Assembly: GCF_019052805.1 (NCBI RefSeq)
Contig: NZ_JAHQRJ010000001.1
Span: 3,286,001 to 3,350,000 of the forward strand
Source of the DNA: Noviherbaspirillum sp. L7-7A
GTDB lineage: Bacteria > Pseudomonadota > Gammaproteobacteria > Burkholderiales > Burkholderiaceae_D
Reading direction: 5' to 3'
DNA: 64,000 nucleotides
Below, in pieces: positions 9,627 to 18,979 of the stretch (position 1 is the first letter of the stretch; the number at the start of each line of letters is the position of its first letter). Below the pieces are notes generated by a model that worked only from the letters and a program-made list of their open reading frames with translations, did no database searches and was not told the origin of the DNA. The translations under genes were made by a program, and so were the position numbers.

Positions 9627-9661
9627 GTAGGGTGCAATACCCGAAGGGCATTGCACCCTAC
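9627..9661. repeat. 35-base palindromic repeat (REP-like)
   Basis: GTAGGGTGCAAT and ATTGCACCCTAC flank ACCCGAAGGGC, giving a 12-base perfect stem. It lies between the convergent small periplasmic gene and the amidase. Palindromes of this 'GTAGGGTGC...GCACCCTAC' kind are commonly dispersed intergenic elements in proteobacteria. Only this copy is seen in the window. Confidence 0.6.
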
Positions 9662-9696
9662 AACATCCACTTCAGCAATGTTGATCCAAGCGAATG

Positions 9697-11049
9697 TCAG
9701 ACTCGCTTCTGCAACAGAGCTTCCACCATCATGCCCAAGGCCAGCACATCCCGGTCGCGTCCTCCCGCCGCCGCAATCATCAACCCCACCGGCGCCGTTC
9801 CCGGTGTCTGGCAGGGTAGCGACAAGGCGCAGCCATCCAGGAAATTGATGAAGGTCGGATTACGCAGAATGAGCGCATTGGTCCGGTAATAGACGTCATC
9901 TTCGGTCAGTTCAGCCAGCGTCGGCGCCACTACAGGCACAGTCGGCATCAGCAGTGCATCGTAACCGGCAATGCGCTGCTCCAGCGAGGCGATCCAGCGC
10001 ACGCGTGCATCCAGCAGTTCCAGCAGGTCGGACGCCGTCATGCCCTGGCCGCGGCGGATGCGTGACAGCACCCGCGGATCGTAGCGGTCGCCGGCACGTT
10101 CGATCAGCGCGCGGTGCCAGGTCCAGGCCTCGGCCGAACTCAGGCCGCCGGTGGCATTGATCGATGCCAGTTCATCGAACTCCAGTACGACAATCTCTTC
10201 CAGCAAGGCGCCGGCCGCCGACAGGCGCGACAGCGCGGCCCGGAAGGATGCCGCGACATGGCTGTCCATGCCATCCTGAACGATGTTGGTCGGCACGGCC
10301 AGGCGCATGCCGGCCAGCCTTGCCGGCTTGGGCAAGGGCCGGGTGTCGGCGGCCAGGATCGCATCGAGCTGCGCGCAGCAGGCGACGCTGGCGGCGATCG
10401 GGCCGATCGAGTCGAGCCGGGTTGCCAGCGGCAATGCACCGGTCAGCGGCACGCGGCGCGCGGTCGGCTTGAAGCCGGCCAGGCCGCACAGCGCGGCGGG
10501 AATGCGCACCGAGCCGCCGGTATCGGTGCCGATCGCGGCAACGGCCATCTGGTCCGTCACCGACACCGCCGCGCCGGACGAGGAGCCGCCCGGAATGCGG
10601 CCGGTGGCGCGGTCCCAGGGATTGCGCGGCGTGCCGTAATGCGGGTTCAGGCCCAGGCCGGAATAGGCGAATTCGGTCATGTTGGTGCGGCCGACGATCA
10701 CCGCGCCGGCTGCCAGCAGGCGCTGCACGACAACCGCGTTTTCCCTGGCGGCCGGCGCGCCCTGCAGCGCCACCGAGCCGGCCAGCGTGGTGTCGCCGGC
10801 GACGTCGAACAGGTCCTTGATCGAGATCGGCAGGCCGTCGATGGCCGAGCGGGGCAGGCCGGCGCCGCGCAGCAGGTCCGAGGCCTGGGCCGCGGCGCGC
10901 GCCTGCGCCGAATACACCTTGGTAAAAACCCGTACGCCTTCGCCGGCCGGGTCGGCGATGTGCGCCAGCGCGGCGTCGGTCAGTTGCAGCGAGGTGGCGC
11001 GTCCTTCATCGAGCGCGGTGCGCAGTTCAGCCAGGGTGGGAATCATCAT
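9697..11049 (-). CDS. Amidase (amidase-signature family)
   Basis: Hydrolyses a carboxamide to acid plus ammonia; the substrate is unknown. It is 450 residues. The catalytic Ser-cisSer-Lys triad is visible: lysine in LPISIKDLFDVAG (about 76) and the serines in the signature GRIPGGSSSGAAVSV (about 150-165), followed by GTDTGGSVRIPAALCG. It starts 42 bases after the TSUP exporter gene, which itself overlaps the TonB receptor gene, so the three look co-transcribed leftward. GatA is unlikely because no gatB or gatC adjoins. It could act on an imported amide or on allophanate/urea-type compounds. Confidence 0.9.
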   Translation of the reverse strand: MMIPTLAELRTALDEGRATSLQLTDAALAHIADPAGEGVRVFTKVYSAQARAAAQASDLLRGAGLPRSAIDGLPISIKDLFDVAGDTTLAGSVALQGAPAARENAVVVQRLLAAGAVIVGRTNMTEFAYSGLGLNPHYGTPRNPWDRATGRIPGGSSSGAAVSVTDQMAVAAIGTDTGGSVRIPAALCGLAGFKPTARRVPLTGALPLATRLDSIGPIAASVACCAQLDAILAADTRPLPKPARLAGMRLAVPTNIVQDGMDSHVAASFRAALSRLSAAGALLEEIVVLEFDELASINATGGLSSAEAWTWHRALIERAGDRYDPRVLSRIRRGQGMTASDLLELLDARVRWIASLEQRIAGYDALLMPTVPVVAPTLAELTEDDVYYRTNALILRNPTFINFLDGCALSLPCQTPGTAPVGLMIAAAGGRDRDVLALGMMVEALLQKRV

Positions 11050-11091
11050 CGTTCCATGTCGGTGGTTGGAGTCGGCCGCCGCCTGCCGGGT

Positions 11092-11886
11092 CTACCAGTA
11101 GGTCAGCAGCATCTTGGTTGCCAGCACATAGAGCAGCAGGGCGAAAATTCGTTTCAGGGCCAGCACCGGCAGCCGGTGCGTCATGCGGGCGCCAAAGGGC
11201 GCGGTCAGCACGCTGCCGCTGACCAGCCCGGCCAGCGCCGGCAGGAAGATGAAGCCCAGCGACCACGGCGGCAACTGGGCGATGCCCCAGCCCGACGCCA
11301 GGTAACCCAGGGTGCCCACCATGGCCACGGGAATGCCCAGCAACGCGGCGGTGCCGATGGCGGTACGCAGCGGCACGCCGCACCAGAGCATGAAGGGCAC
11401 ATTCAGGAAAGCGCCGCCGGCCGACACCAGGCCGCAGATGGTGCCGATGGCCAGGCCGGCGATGAACAGCGGCAGCGGACCCGGCAGCGGCCGGTGCGCG
11501 GCGGGTTTGCGGTTGAGCAGCATCTGGGTCGCGCCGGCATACACGATCACGGCGAAGGCCATGGCCAGGTGGCGCTGGGAAATCCAGCCGGCGGCCAGGG
11601 TCGCCAGCAGGCTGCCGGTGACCATGCCCGGCGCCATGCGCTTGAAGATGTCGGTGTCGATGCCGCCCAGGCGCCAGTGCTCGCGCACGCTGGAGGCGGA
11701 GGTGAAGACGATGGACGCCATTGCCGTGCCCAGCGCCAGGTGCACGATATGGTCGGGCGCATAGCCCTGCAGGGTGAAGATGGCAGCCAGGACCGGCACC
11801 AGCGTCATGCCGCCGCCGATGCCCAGCAGGCCGGCCAGCACGCCCACCAGCGCGCCGGCGCCCAGGTATACCGCGAACCAGGCCAT
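11092..11886 (-). CDS. TSUP (TauE/SafE) family membrane exporter
   Basis: A predicted anion exporter of the sulfite/organosulfonate type. It is 264 residues with about eight hydrophobic segments. It opens with YLGAGALVGVLAGLLGIGGG, the conserved TauE glycine-rich first repeat, and the second repeat appears as GLAIGTICGLVSAGGAFLNVP. Its ATG overlaps the stop of the TonB receptor gene (TGATG at 11884-11888), so the two are translationally coupled. The substrate cannot be read from the sequence. Confidence 0.9.
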   Translation of the reverse strand: MAWFAVYLGAGALVGVLAGLLGIGGGMTLVPVLAAIFTLQGYAPDHIVHLALGTAMASIVFTSASSVREHWRLGGIDTDIFKRMAPGMVTGSLLATLAAGWISQRHLAMAFAVIVYAGATQMLLNRKPAAHRPLPGPLPLFIAGLAIGTICGLVSAGGAFLNVPFMLWCGVPLRTAIGTAALLGIPVAMVGTLGYLASGWGIAQLPPWSLGFIFLPALAGLVSGSVLTAPFGARMTHRLPVLALKRIFALLLYVLATKMLLTYW

Positions 11887-14021
11887 CAGAACTGGCTGCG
11901 CACGCCGACGAACAGGCGGCGGCCGGGCGCGGGCTCGTAGAAGCGGCCATTGCCGTCATTGACGATGACCGAGCCGGCATACTGGCGGTCGAACAGGTTG
12001 TCGACGCGGCCGAACAGGTAGAAGCGGGCGGCGGCGGTGCGGAACTCCCTGCCCAGGCGCAGGTTGAAGGCGGTGTAGCCGGGCGCGGCTTCCGAGTTGA
12101 CGTCATTGACCCAGGTCTTGCTTTCGGCACGCATTTCCAGCGCCAGGGTGGTGGCTTCGGCGATGCGGGTTTCGGCCTGCGCATACAGCGCATGGCGCGG
12201 CACGCCGGGCAGGCGGTTGCCGGAAGCGACATTTTGCCTGGTACCGGCGGCAGTGGTGCTGGTGAAGCCGCTGTAGAAGCGGGCGTCGAGCAGGGTATAG
12301 GCCAGGCGGGTGGTGACCTGCTCCCAATCGGCCTTCCAGCCCACCTCAATGCCGCGGCGATCGACCCGGTCGGCATTCTGGAACACGGTGCGGCCGCCCG
12401 AAACCAGTTCGGGCACGATTTCGTCGCGGCTGCGGGTGGCGAACAGGGCCAGGTCCAGGCTGTGGCGGCCGCTTCGCGCCTTCATGCCGATCTCGGCCTG
12501 GTTGCTCTTGGAAGGCTTCAACTGGAAGTTGGGGCCGGTGGCGGTGCCGGCGCGGTAGGCGCTTTCCGCCAGGGTCGGCGTCTCGAAGCCTGTGCCGAGG
12601 TTGCCGTAGAAGTTGAGGTTGTCATTGGCATGCCACACCAGGCCCAGCACCGGGCTGGTGTTGCGATAGGTGACATTGCCGCTGTCATTGCGGCCGTCGC
12701 CGGTGTACTTGTCGTTGACCGAGAACTTCACCTGGCTGACCCGCACGCCGGCCTGCGCCTGCCATTGCGGCGCGAATGCCCATTCGATCTGGCCGAAGTA
12801 ATCCAGGTTGCGGGCGGTATCGTCCTCGTTGCGGCGCAGTGCGCCCGGCGTGCCGGCGTTATTGACGAAGCCCTTGCGGGTTTCCTTCAACCGGTCGGCT
12901 TCCACGCCCAGCGTCCATTGCAGCGGCATGTCGTTCAGGCGGGTCTTGTGCACCCAGTTCAGGCCGACGCCGCCAAAGCTGCGGTCGAGATCGACCACGC
13001 CGCCGGCCGAGGTGGTGAAGCCGGTGCGCCGGTCAGTCTGGTCGCCGGCCATCGACAAGGTCTGGAACACGTCGCGCCGGCCCACGTAGACGCGGGCATT
13101 CAAGCGGTCGCTGGAAGACAGGTCGTGCTCGACCACGATGCCGGCCTGTTGCTGGTCGATCGTCTTGCGGGTGTCGAACTGGATCGCCGCCGGAATCACC
13201 TGGCGCGGATTGCTGTTGAAAGCAGCACGGTTCAAGCCCAGCGGGTCCTGCGACAGCGGCTGGTCGAAGCTGTTGAAGATGCCGGTAATCCTGGTGGAAG
13301 AGGACGGCCGCGCCACCACCTTGGCATTGACCTGGGTCCGCTCCGCGGCGCTGTGGTCGCGGTAGCCATCGGTGGTGAAGCGCGACACGTCCAGCAGCGC
13401 GCCCAGGGCCTCGCTGCCGCCGCCGACCGACAGGTCGAGATGGCGCTGGTTGTCCGAGCCGATGCCGGCGGCGACACCGAACTTCGGCGTGGACGACACC
13501 GGGGGATCCTGGGTGAACACCTGCAGCACGCCGCCGGCGGCATTGCCGTACAGCTGGGCCAGCGGTCCGCGCAGCAGTTCGATGCGCTTGGCCGATGTCA
13601 GGCTGATGGACGAGGCCTGGCCCTGGCCGTCCGGCATGGTGGCCGGGATGCCGTCGATCAGGATGCGCACGCCGCGCACGCCGAAGGTGGAACGGGTGCC
13701 GAAGCCGCGCACCGACAGCTGCAGGTCCTGCGCATAGTTTTCCCGGTTGCGCACCTGCGTGCCCGGCACGGCCGACATCAGCTCGGACAGGTTGACCAGG
13801 GGCGAACCGAGCCGCATCGGATCGATTTCGACTGCATCGATTGCGCCGGGCACGTCGAAGCGCCGCTGCTCGCTGCGGCTGCCGCTGACCACGATCTCGC
13901 CCAGCGTGGGGTCGGAAGGCGCCGGCGTGGCTGTCTGCGCCTGTGCCGGCATGCTGGCCGCTGCGGCGCATGACAACAAGACGGCCAGGGAAATTGGAGT
14001 AGGACGCGGGCAGGTAGGCAT
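11886..14021 (-). CDS. TonB-dependent outer membrane receptor
   Basis: A 711-residue outer-membrane gated channel. The preferred start at 14021 gives a clean signal peptide (MPTCPRPTPISLAVLLSCAA...AQAQ). It is followed by the TonB-box-like GEIVVSGSR, the plug domain (NLSELMSAVPGTQVRNRENY, RGFGTRSTFGVRGVRILIDG, RGPLAQLYGNAAGGV) and a 22-strand barrel region ending in LFVGVRSQF with the C-terminal Phe. An upstream methionine at 14102 is open but gives no signal sequence. It heads the receptor-TSUP-amidase unit. No clear Fur box was found upstream, so iron-siderophore use is not supported by the DNA. Confidence 0.93.
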   Translation of the reverse strand: MPTCPRPTPISLAVLLSCAAAASMPAQAQTATPAPSDPTLGEIVVSGSRSEQRRFDVPGAIDAVEIDPMRLGSPLVNLSELMSAVPGTQVRNRENYAQDLQLSVRGFGTRSTFGVRGVRILIDGIPATMPDGQGQASSISLTSAKRIELLRGPLAQLYGNAAGGVLQVFTQDPPVSSTPKFGVAAGIGSDNQRHLDLSVGGGSEALGALLDVSRFTTDGYRDHSAAERTQVNAKVVARPSSSTRITGIFNSFDQPLSQDPLGLNRAAFNSNPRQVIPAAIQFDTRKTIDQQQAGIVVEHDLSSSDRLNARVYVGRRDVFQTLSMAGDQTDRRTGFTTSAGGVVDLDRSFGGVGLNWVHKTRLNDMPLQWTLGVEADRLKETRKGFVNNAGTPGALRRNEDDTARNLDYFGQIEWAFAPQWQAQAGVRVSQVKFSVNDKYTGDGRNDSGNVTYRNTSPVLGLVWHANDNLNFYGNLGTGFETPTLAESAYRAGTATGPNFQLKPSKSNQAEIGMKARSGRHSLDLALFATRSRDEIVPELVSGGRTVFQNADRVDRRGIEVGWKADWEQVTTRLAYTLLDARFYSGFTSTTAAGTRQNVASGNRLPGVPRHALYAQAETRIAEATTLALEMRAESKTWVNDVNSEAAPGYTAFNLRLGREFRTAAARFYLFGRVDNLFDRQYAGSVIVNDGNGRFYEPAPGRRLFVGVRSQF

Positions 14022-14166
14022 GGTCTGGAAATTGGCAGGTGGGCAAGATTTTCGGTCAGCCATTCTAACTGTGTAGAGCGACCACGCAAACTTTTGGTGC
14101 ATGAACTAACAACACTGGATGCGTGCGTGCAAATCTGCAGCCGGCGTTTTATGGCAGCATCGACGC

Positions 14167-14754
14167 ATGTCTGAATCTGCAAGCAATGCATCTCCAGCGG
14201 AAACGCCCTGGCTGCCACGGGCTTTCTTCGACCGCGACACCGAACTGGTAGCACGCGAACTGCTGGGCTGCCTGCTGGTGCACCGGGTCGACGGCGTCGA
14301 ACGTGTCGGCAAGATCGTCGAAACCGAAGCCTACCTGGGCGTGGGCGACCTGGCTGCGCATTCCTCCAAGGGCGTCACGCCGCGCACCCAGGTCATGTTC
14401 GGCCCGCCGGGCCATGCCTATGTCTATCTGATTTACGGCATGCATCACTGCCTCAACATCGTCACCGAGGCCGAAGGGCAGGGCACCGCCGTGCTGCTGC
14501 GGGCGCTTGAGCCGGTGCGCAATCTGCACGGCAAGACCAGCGGGCCGGGCCTGCTGTGCAAGGCCATGGGCATAGACCGACGCCTGAACAGCCATGACTT
14601 CTGCAGCCCGACGCTGCATGTGCTGCCGCGGCCGGCCGGCCAGGCGGCTGCCGTGGTGAAGCGGCCCAGAATCGGCGTCGATTATGCCGGCGAATGGGCG
14701 GCACGGCCGCTGCGGTTCTACCTGGAAGGCAACAGCTACATTTCGCGCAAATAG
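14167..14754 (+). CDS. 3-methyladenine DNA glycosylase (AAG/MPG family)
   Basis: Base-excision repair glycosylase that removes alkylated purines. It is 195 residues from the ATG at 14167, with a longer open frame back to 14119. Family marks are LARELLGCLLVH-type text (VARELLGCLLV), KIVETEAYLG with the catalytic Glu, AAHSSKGVTPR, MFGPPGHAYVYLIYGMHHCLN and the late SGPGLLCKAMGI. Length and order fit bacterial AAG-type enzymes, and it is not related to AlkA. It stands alone between the leftward TonB unit and the rightward chemoreceptor. Confidence 0.95.
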   Translation: MSESASNASPAETPWLPRAFFDRDTELVARELLGCLLVHRVDGVERVGKIVETEAYLGVGDLAAHSSKGVTPRTQVMFGPPGHAYVYLIYGMHHCLNIVTEAEGQGTAVLLRALEPVRNLHGKTSGPGLLCKAMGIDRRLNSHDFCSPTLHVLPRPAGQAAAVVKRPRIGVDYAGEWAARPLRFYLEGNSYISRK

Positions 14755-14824
14755 GCTGGCTGCTCCGCTGTAACCGCCTTTTACCAACAGCACCATCCGT
14801 ATTATTACCTTTGGTCAACAAATA

Positions 14825-14838
14825 TTGATCCAAATCAA
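14825..14838 (+). promoter_or_regulatory. Perfect FNR/ANR box upstream of the Aer-like receptor
   Basis: TTGATCCAAATCAA matches the FNR/ANR consensus TTGAT-N4-ATCAA exactly. A -10-like CATAAT lies at 14862-14867. With a start near 14874 the box centre is at about -42, the class II activation position. This implies oxygen-dependent activation of the downstream receptor gene; the activator is inferred. Confidence 0.75.
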
Positions 14839-14897
14839 TTTTTGACGTTCCTTGAATGCACCATAATTGCTCAACAGAAATATAAAGGAGCAGCACC

Positions 14898-16466
14898 ATG
14901 CGGATGAACCTGCCGGTCACCCAGCGCGAATATGAATTGCAGGATGGCCAGGCTATCGTTTCCAAGACCGATACCCACGGCAACATCACCTATGTCAACG
15001 CCTACTTCATCGAAGTCAGCGGCTTTGCCGAGGAAGAGCTGCTGGGTGCGCCGCAAAACCTGGTGCGCCACCCGGACATGCCGGCCGAGGCCTTTGCTGA
15101 TATGTGGGCAACGCTCAAGGACGACCGTCCCTGGACCGGGCTGGTAAAGAACCGCCGCAAGAATGGCGACCATTACTGGGTGCTGGCCAATGTCACGCCT
15201 GTGCGCGAAAACGGCGTGACCGTAGGCTATATGTCAGTGCGTGGACGCCCTGACCGCGCCGCGGTGCAGGCGGCAGAGGCAGCCTACCGCGAGTTGCGCG
15301 AAAACCCCGACTGCGGATTCATGGTGCGCAATGGCCGCATTGCCCGCAGCGGCTTGCGCGGCCGGCTTGCGTCGCTGACAAGGCTGAGCCTGTCGACCCG
15401 GATCGGCCTGACCATGGGTGCGCTCAACCTGCTGCTGGCCAGCCTTGCCATCTCCGGATGGATGGGCGGCGATGCAGGCTGGCGCACCGGCGCCGAAATC
15501 GCCGGCATGGCTGTCTGCCTGGGCTTGTGGGCTAGCCTGCAGGCCCGGGTCATTGCCCCGCTGCGCGATGCGGTGCAGGCAGCGCGCGCCATCGCCGGCG
15601 GCGACCTGGCAACCAGCTTCAGCAGCCGCAATGAAGACGAGATGGGCCAGCTGATGCAGGGCCTGCAGCAAATGAATGTGAATCTGCGTTCCATCATCGG
15701 TGACGTGCGTGCCGGCATGGACACGATGCTGCTTGGCGCACGGGAAATCGCTGCCGGCAATATGGACCTGTCCGGCCGCACCGAGGCGCAGGCCTCCAGC
15801 CTGGAGGAAACCGCGTCCAGCATGGAACAGTTCGCTTCCACCGTGAAGCAGAATGCCGGTCATGCAGTCAATGCCAGCGAACTCGCCGGCAAGGCATGCG
15901 GCATTGCCGAGCGCGGCGGCGCGGCGGTCAGCGAGGCAGGCGCCACCATGCAGGAAATCAGTCAGGCGGCGCACCGCATCGTCGACATCATTTCGGTCAT
16001 CGACGGCATCGCCTTCCAGACCAATATCCTGGCGCTCAACGCCGCGGTGGAAGCAGCCCGCGCCGGCGAGCAGGGCCGCGGCTTTGCGGTCGTGGCGTCC
16101 GAGGTGCGCGCACTTGCACAGCGCTCGGCCGCCGCCGCCCAGGAAATCAAGGTGCTGATCGACGACTCGGTCAACAAGGTCGACAGCGGCACCAGCAAGG
16201 TCACCCAGGCCAGGCGCACCATGGAGGAAATGACCACCGCCATTACCCAGGTCAGCACCCTGATGGCCGAGATCACGGTGGCCAGCAAGGAGCAGAGCCA
16301 GGGCATCGACCAGGTCAACCAGGCGGTCAACGACATGGACCAGGTCACCCAGCAGAACGCCGCGCTGGTGGAGGAAGCCGCGGCTGCCGCCGCCAGCCTG
16401 CAGGATCAGGCGCGGCGGGTGACGGAAGCGCTGTCGGTATTCAAGGATAGCGGGCGGGCGCGGTGA
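14898..16466 (+). CDS. Aer-like PAS-domain methyl-accepting chemotaxis protein
   Basis: A predicted aerotaxis/energy-taxis receptor of 522 residues. An N-terminal PAS domain (about 10-120) contains [37 protein letters not shown] and VTPVRENG, the FAD-binding PAS type seen in Aer. A short hydrophobic hairpin follows (about 165-210), then HAMP ([18 protein letters not shown]) and a signalling domain with the invariant hairpin tip ([20 protein letters not shown]). There is no periplasmic ligand domain. Methylation regions carry Glu/Gln pairs. GGAGCAGCACC precedes the ATG. A perfect FNR/ANR box upstream suggests induction at low oxygen. Confidence 0.93.
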   Translation: MRMNLPVTQREYELQDGQAIVSKTDTHGNITYVNAYFIEVSGFAEEELLGAPQNLVRHPDMPAEAFADMWATLKDDRPWTGLVKNRRKNGDHYWVLANVTPVRENGVTVGYMSVRGRPDRAAVQAAEAAYRELRENPDCGFMVRNGRIARSGLRGRLASLTRLSLSTRIGLTMGALNLLLASLAISGWMGGDAGWRTGAEIAGMAVCLGLWASLQARVIAPLRDAVQAARAIAGGDLATSFSSRNEDEMGQLMQGLQQMNVNLRSIIGDVRAGMDTMLLGAREIAAGNMDLSGRTEAQASSLEETASSMEQFASTVKQNAGHAVNASELAGKACGIAERGGAAVSEAGATMQEISQAAHRIVDIISVIDGIAFQTNILALNAAVEAARAGEQGRGFAVVASEVRALAQRSAAAAQEIKVLIDDSVNKVDSGTSKVTQARRTMEEMTTAITQVSTLMAEITVASKEQSQGIDQVNQAVNDMDQVTQQNAALVEEAAAAAASLQDQARRVTEALSVFKDSGRAR

Positions 16467-16487
16467 GGGCGGCCGGGAGGCACTTTA

Positions 16488-17492
16488 CTAGCGGGTGCGG
16501 AACGACCATGACCGGTTCACGGCGACATTATCGACCGTGCCGGTGAAGCGCACGTCATAGTCGGTCTGCGGCTGCAGCACGTCGATCGGGATGATGGCCG
16601 CAACCGAGGGTTCGGCAATCTCCTTGTCATTGTCATAAGTGAGCAGCAGCGTGGACAGAGGCGCGCGGCCGCGCGGACTGATGTTGAAGCTGATGACCTT
16701 GAGCTTGGAGGTGATATCGGCATGGACGCTGACCGGATAGCCGACCTCATTGCGGGCCGGCACCGGGTCCGGCTGCTCCTGATTGGAATAGAACACGGTG
16801 GGCAGGTTTTGCTGGCCATTGAACGGGTAGGTCACCAGGCCGCCATTGCCCAGCCCGCCCTGGTTCAGGGTGCGTGTCGCGAAATTGGTCGTGAAATAGG
16901 TGTAGCCGCTGCTGCCGGTGGCAACGCCCGCACCGGCTTCCAGGAATTTGGGCTCCATGATCACGAAGCGGTGATAGATGGCGGTAATCAGTTCTTCGGC
17001 AGCGTTGACGCCGCTCCTGTCGCCGGTAGCAGAGATGACTTCGCCAAAGGCGTAATTGCTGCCGGGAAGAGAATAGCCGGCCGACTGCAGTCGCTCGAAG
17101 ACGCTGGCGCCGGTAAAGCCGCGCCGCGTGGACACTTCGTCGTGCGTGATGAAATCGTTGATGGCCTGGTAATTCGAATGCGCCAGCGCCGCCTTGTCCA
17201 CCTGCGCATTGCGCGCAACAGGCGCCAGACCCATCTGCTGCCGCCGGAAGTTGAACCAGTTGAAGCCATCGGCTGCCATATCGCCGGTCTGCCTTGGCGC
17301 GCCGGCTTCATTGAGAATGTTGACTGGCACGCCACCGTCGCTGACGACGCCATCCGGCTGCAGATTACCCGTGCGATCTGTGCTGCCGCTACTGCTGCCG
17401 CCTCCGCCGCCGCAACCGGCTGCCAGGACCGCGATCAGCAGGGAGATCAGCCAGGCGCTGGCTTTTCGGTTGAATGATCGTGAACTGGTCAT
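16488..17492 (-). CDS. CAP (SCP/PR1)-domain lipoprotein
   Basis: A secreted CAP-superfamily protein of 334 residues from the ATG at 17492, with a longer frame open to 17744. The signal sequence ends in a lipobox, LIAVLAAGC, followed by a GGGGGSSSGS linker. The CAP domain covers about 70-230: FNWFNFRRQQMGLAPVARNA, AALAHSNYQ, HDEVSTRRGFTGASVFERLQ, and the late GAGVATGSSGYTYFTTNFA. The C-terminal part (about 240-334) looks like a beta-sandwich. CAP proteins bind lipids or act as proteases in some organisms; the activity here is unknown. Confidence 0.88.
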   Translation of the reverse strand: MTSSRSFNRKASAWLISLLIAVLAAGCGGGGGSSSGSTDRTGNLQPDGVVSDGGVPVNILNEAGAPRQTGDMAADGFNWFNFRRQQMGLAPVARNAQVDKAALAHSNYQAINDFITHDEVSTRRGFTGASVFERLQSAGYSLPGSNYAFGEVISATGDRSGVNAAEELITAIYHRFVIMEPKFLEAGAGVATGSSGYTYFTTNFATRTLNQGGLGNGGLVTYPFNGQQNLPTVFYSNQEQPDPVPARNEVGYPVSVHADITSKLKVISFNISPRGRAPLSTLLLTYDNDKEIAEPSVAAIIPIDVLQPQTDYDVRFTGTVDNVAVNRSWSFRTR

Positions 17493-17809
17493 GGCGTTCC
17501 TTGCGCAAAGTGTGGCAAGCACGTTGTGCCTGCCGTGATGGTGATTGGTGAATGACAGCGTGGTGGTGTTGCACGTCGAGGGAAGAACTGCATGACGACG
17601 TGCATGGTTCGCATCCTCATTTCTGGCAATCTGGAATGAGTACCAATCTGCCACGCTATTGCACAACATTATCACGCACTGCGCTTTCCACAGGCAGGCG
17701 CAACGACAGACCTTGACCTGCCCGGAATGCCACTCCGGACGCAAAGCCTATTGCCCTCTACAATACCGGCTGGCCGCATTTCGCACGCCCGCTCACCTCA
17801 GCCCGACCC
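17493..17809. other. Divergent intergenic region
   Basis: 317 bases between the leftward CAP lipoprotein gene and the rightward AbrB-type gene. No gene is recognised. TACAAT at 17759-17764 is a plausible rightward -10 for the AbrB-type gene, but no matching -35 is present at the right spacing. Nothing else was identified. Confidence 0.5.
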
Positions 17810-18868
17810 ATGCCGTTTGCTTCATCGTCCGATCTTCGTTCATTCCTGCTGACTTTACTGCTGGGCCTGGCTGCGGCCGGCCTGTGCAATCTGCTGCACA
17901 CGCCTTTGCCGTGGATGATAGGGCCGCTGTTCGCCAGCGCCGCCGCACGCATGGCGGGCATTGCGCTGTTCTGCCCGGCACAGGTCAGGCAGGGCGGCCA
18001 GTGGGCAATTGGCACGGCGCTGGGCCTGTATTTCACGCCGCTGGTGCTCGGCGTGCTGGCCTCGTATGCGGTCTGGATTGCCGTTGGCCTGGCATTTGCG
18101 ATGCTGCTGGGGCTGGCCGGGGCCTGGCTGCTGTCGCGGCTGTCGGACGTGGACCGGGTCACCGCCTTCTTCGCCATGGCGGTCGGCGGCGCGTCGGAAA
18201 TGGCGGCGCAGGGCGAGCACCATGGCGCGGCGGTCGACCGCATCGCCGCCGCCCACAGCCTGCGCATCATGATGGTGGTGGCCATCGTGCCGTTCGCCTT
18301 CAAGTTTCTCGATGTGCATGGCGCCGATCCCTTTGTGCCCGGCGCCCGTGAAGTCCGCTATGACGGCCTGGCGCTGCTGATCGTGCTGACCGCCAGCGGC
18401 GCGCTGCTGCTGGGACGCTTTCGCTGGCCGAACAACTGGGTGATCGGCCCGCTCGCGGTTTCCATCCTGCTGACCGCCTTCGGCCTGAACCTGTCGGCGC
18501 TGCCGGAATGGATGACGCATTTCGGCCAGCTGTTCATCGGCATTTCGCTCGGTACCCGTTTCACGCCGGAATTCCTGCATACCGCGCCGCGCTATCTGGC
18601 CAGCGTGGCGCTGTGCGCACTGCTGGCCATCCTGGTGGCGGGCGGGTTCGGCCTGCTGCTGGCCTGGGCCAGCGGCATCAACCCGGCCACTGCCATCCTG
18701 GCCACGTCGCCGGGCGGCATCGCCGAAATGAGCCTGACCGCGCGCACGCTGCAACTGGGCGTGCCTATCGTCACTGCCTTCCATGTGATCAGGATGTCGG
18801 TGATCGTGCTCACCATCGGGCCGCTGTTTCGTTCGCTGCGCTATTTCCAAGAACGGGCGGACGCCTGA
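17810..18868 (+). CDS. AbrB-family (AmoA-type, Pfam 'AbrB') membrane protein
   Basis: A 352-residue polytopic membrane protein with the AbrB duplication: two related halves of five to six helices, each beginning with a 'P.W..GPL' type segment. The first is LLHTPLPWMIGPLFASAAAR; the second is WPNNWVIGPLAVSILLTAFG. The conserved AVGGASEMA of half one is echoed by TSPGGIAEMSLTA in half two. Despite old 'ammonia monooxygenase' labels, this family has no shown enzyme activity and is usually called a putative transporter or regulator of aidB. It stands alone. Confidence 0.88.
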   Translation: MPFASSSDLRSFLLTLLLGLAAAGLCNLLHTPLPWMIGPLFASAAARMAGIALFCPAQVRQGGQWAIGTALGLYFTPLVLGVLASYAVWIAVGLAFAMLLGLAGAWLLSRLSDVDRVTAFFAMAVGGASEMAAQGEHHGAAVDRIAAAHSLRIMMVVAIVPFAFKFLDVHGADPFVPGAREVRYDGLALLIVLTASGALLLGRFRWPNNWVIGPLAVSILLTAFGLNLSALPEWMTHFGQLFIGISLGTRFTPEFLHTAPRYLASVALCALLAILVAGGFGLLLAWASGINPATAILATSPGGIAEMSLTARTLQLGVPIVTAFHVIRMSVIVLTIGPLFRSLRYFQERADA

Positions 18869-18979
18869 TGCAGGGCGGGCGGGGAGCGGTAGCGTTGAAG
18901 CGCCGAGGTCGATGCGCCTGCTGCGCCGCCTGGTGCGGTGAAAGCCAGACCCTGAACGTCAGGCATGAAGCAGCAAGCG

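Noticed and set aside
10114-11940. 608-codon open frame antisense to the amidase and TSUP genes
   Set aside because: It mirrors high-GC coding DNA on the other strand, is Gln/Gly/Arg-rich without any family motif, and both genes on the minus strand are clear.
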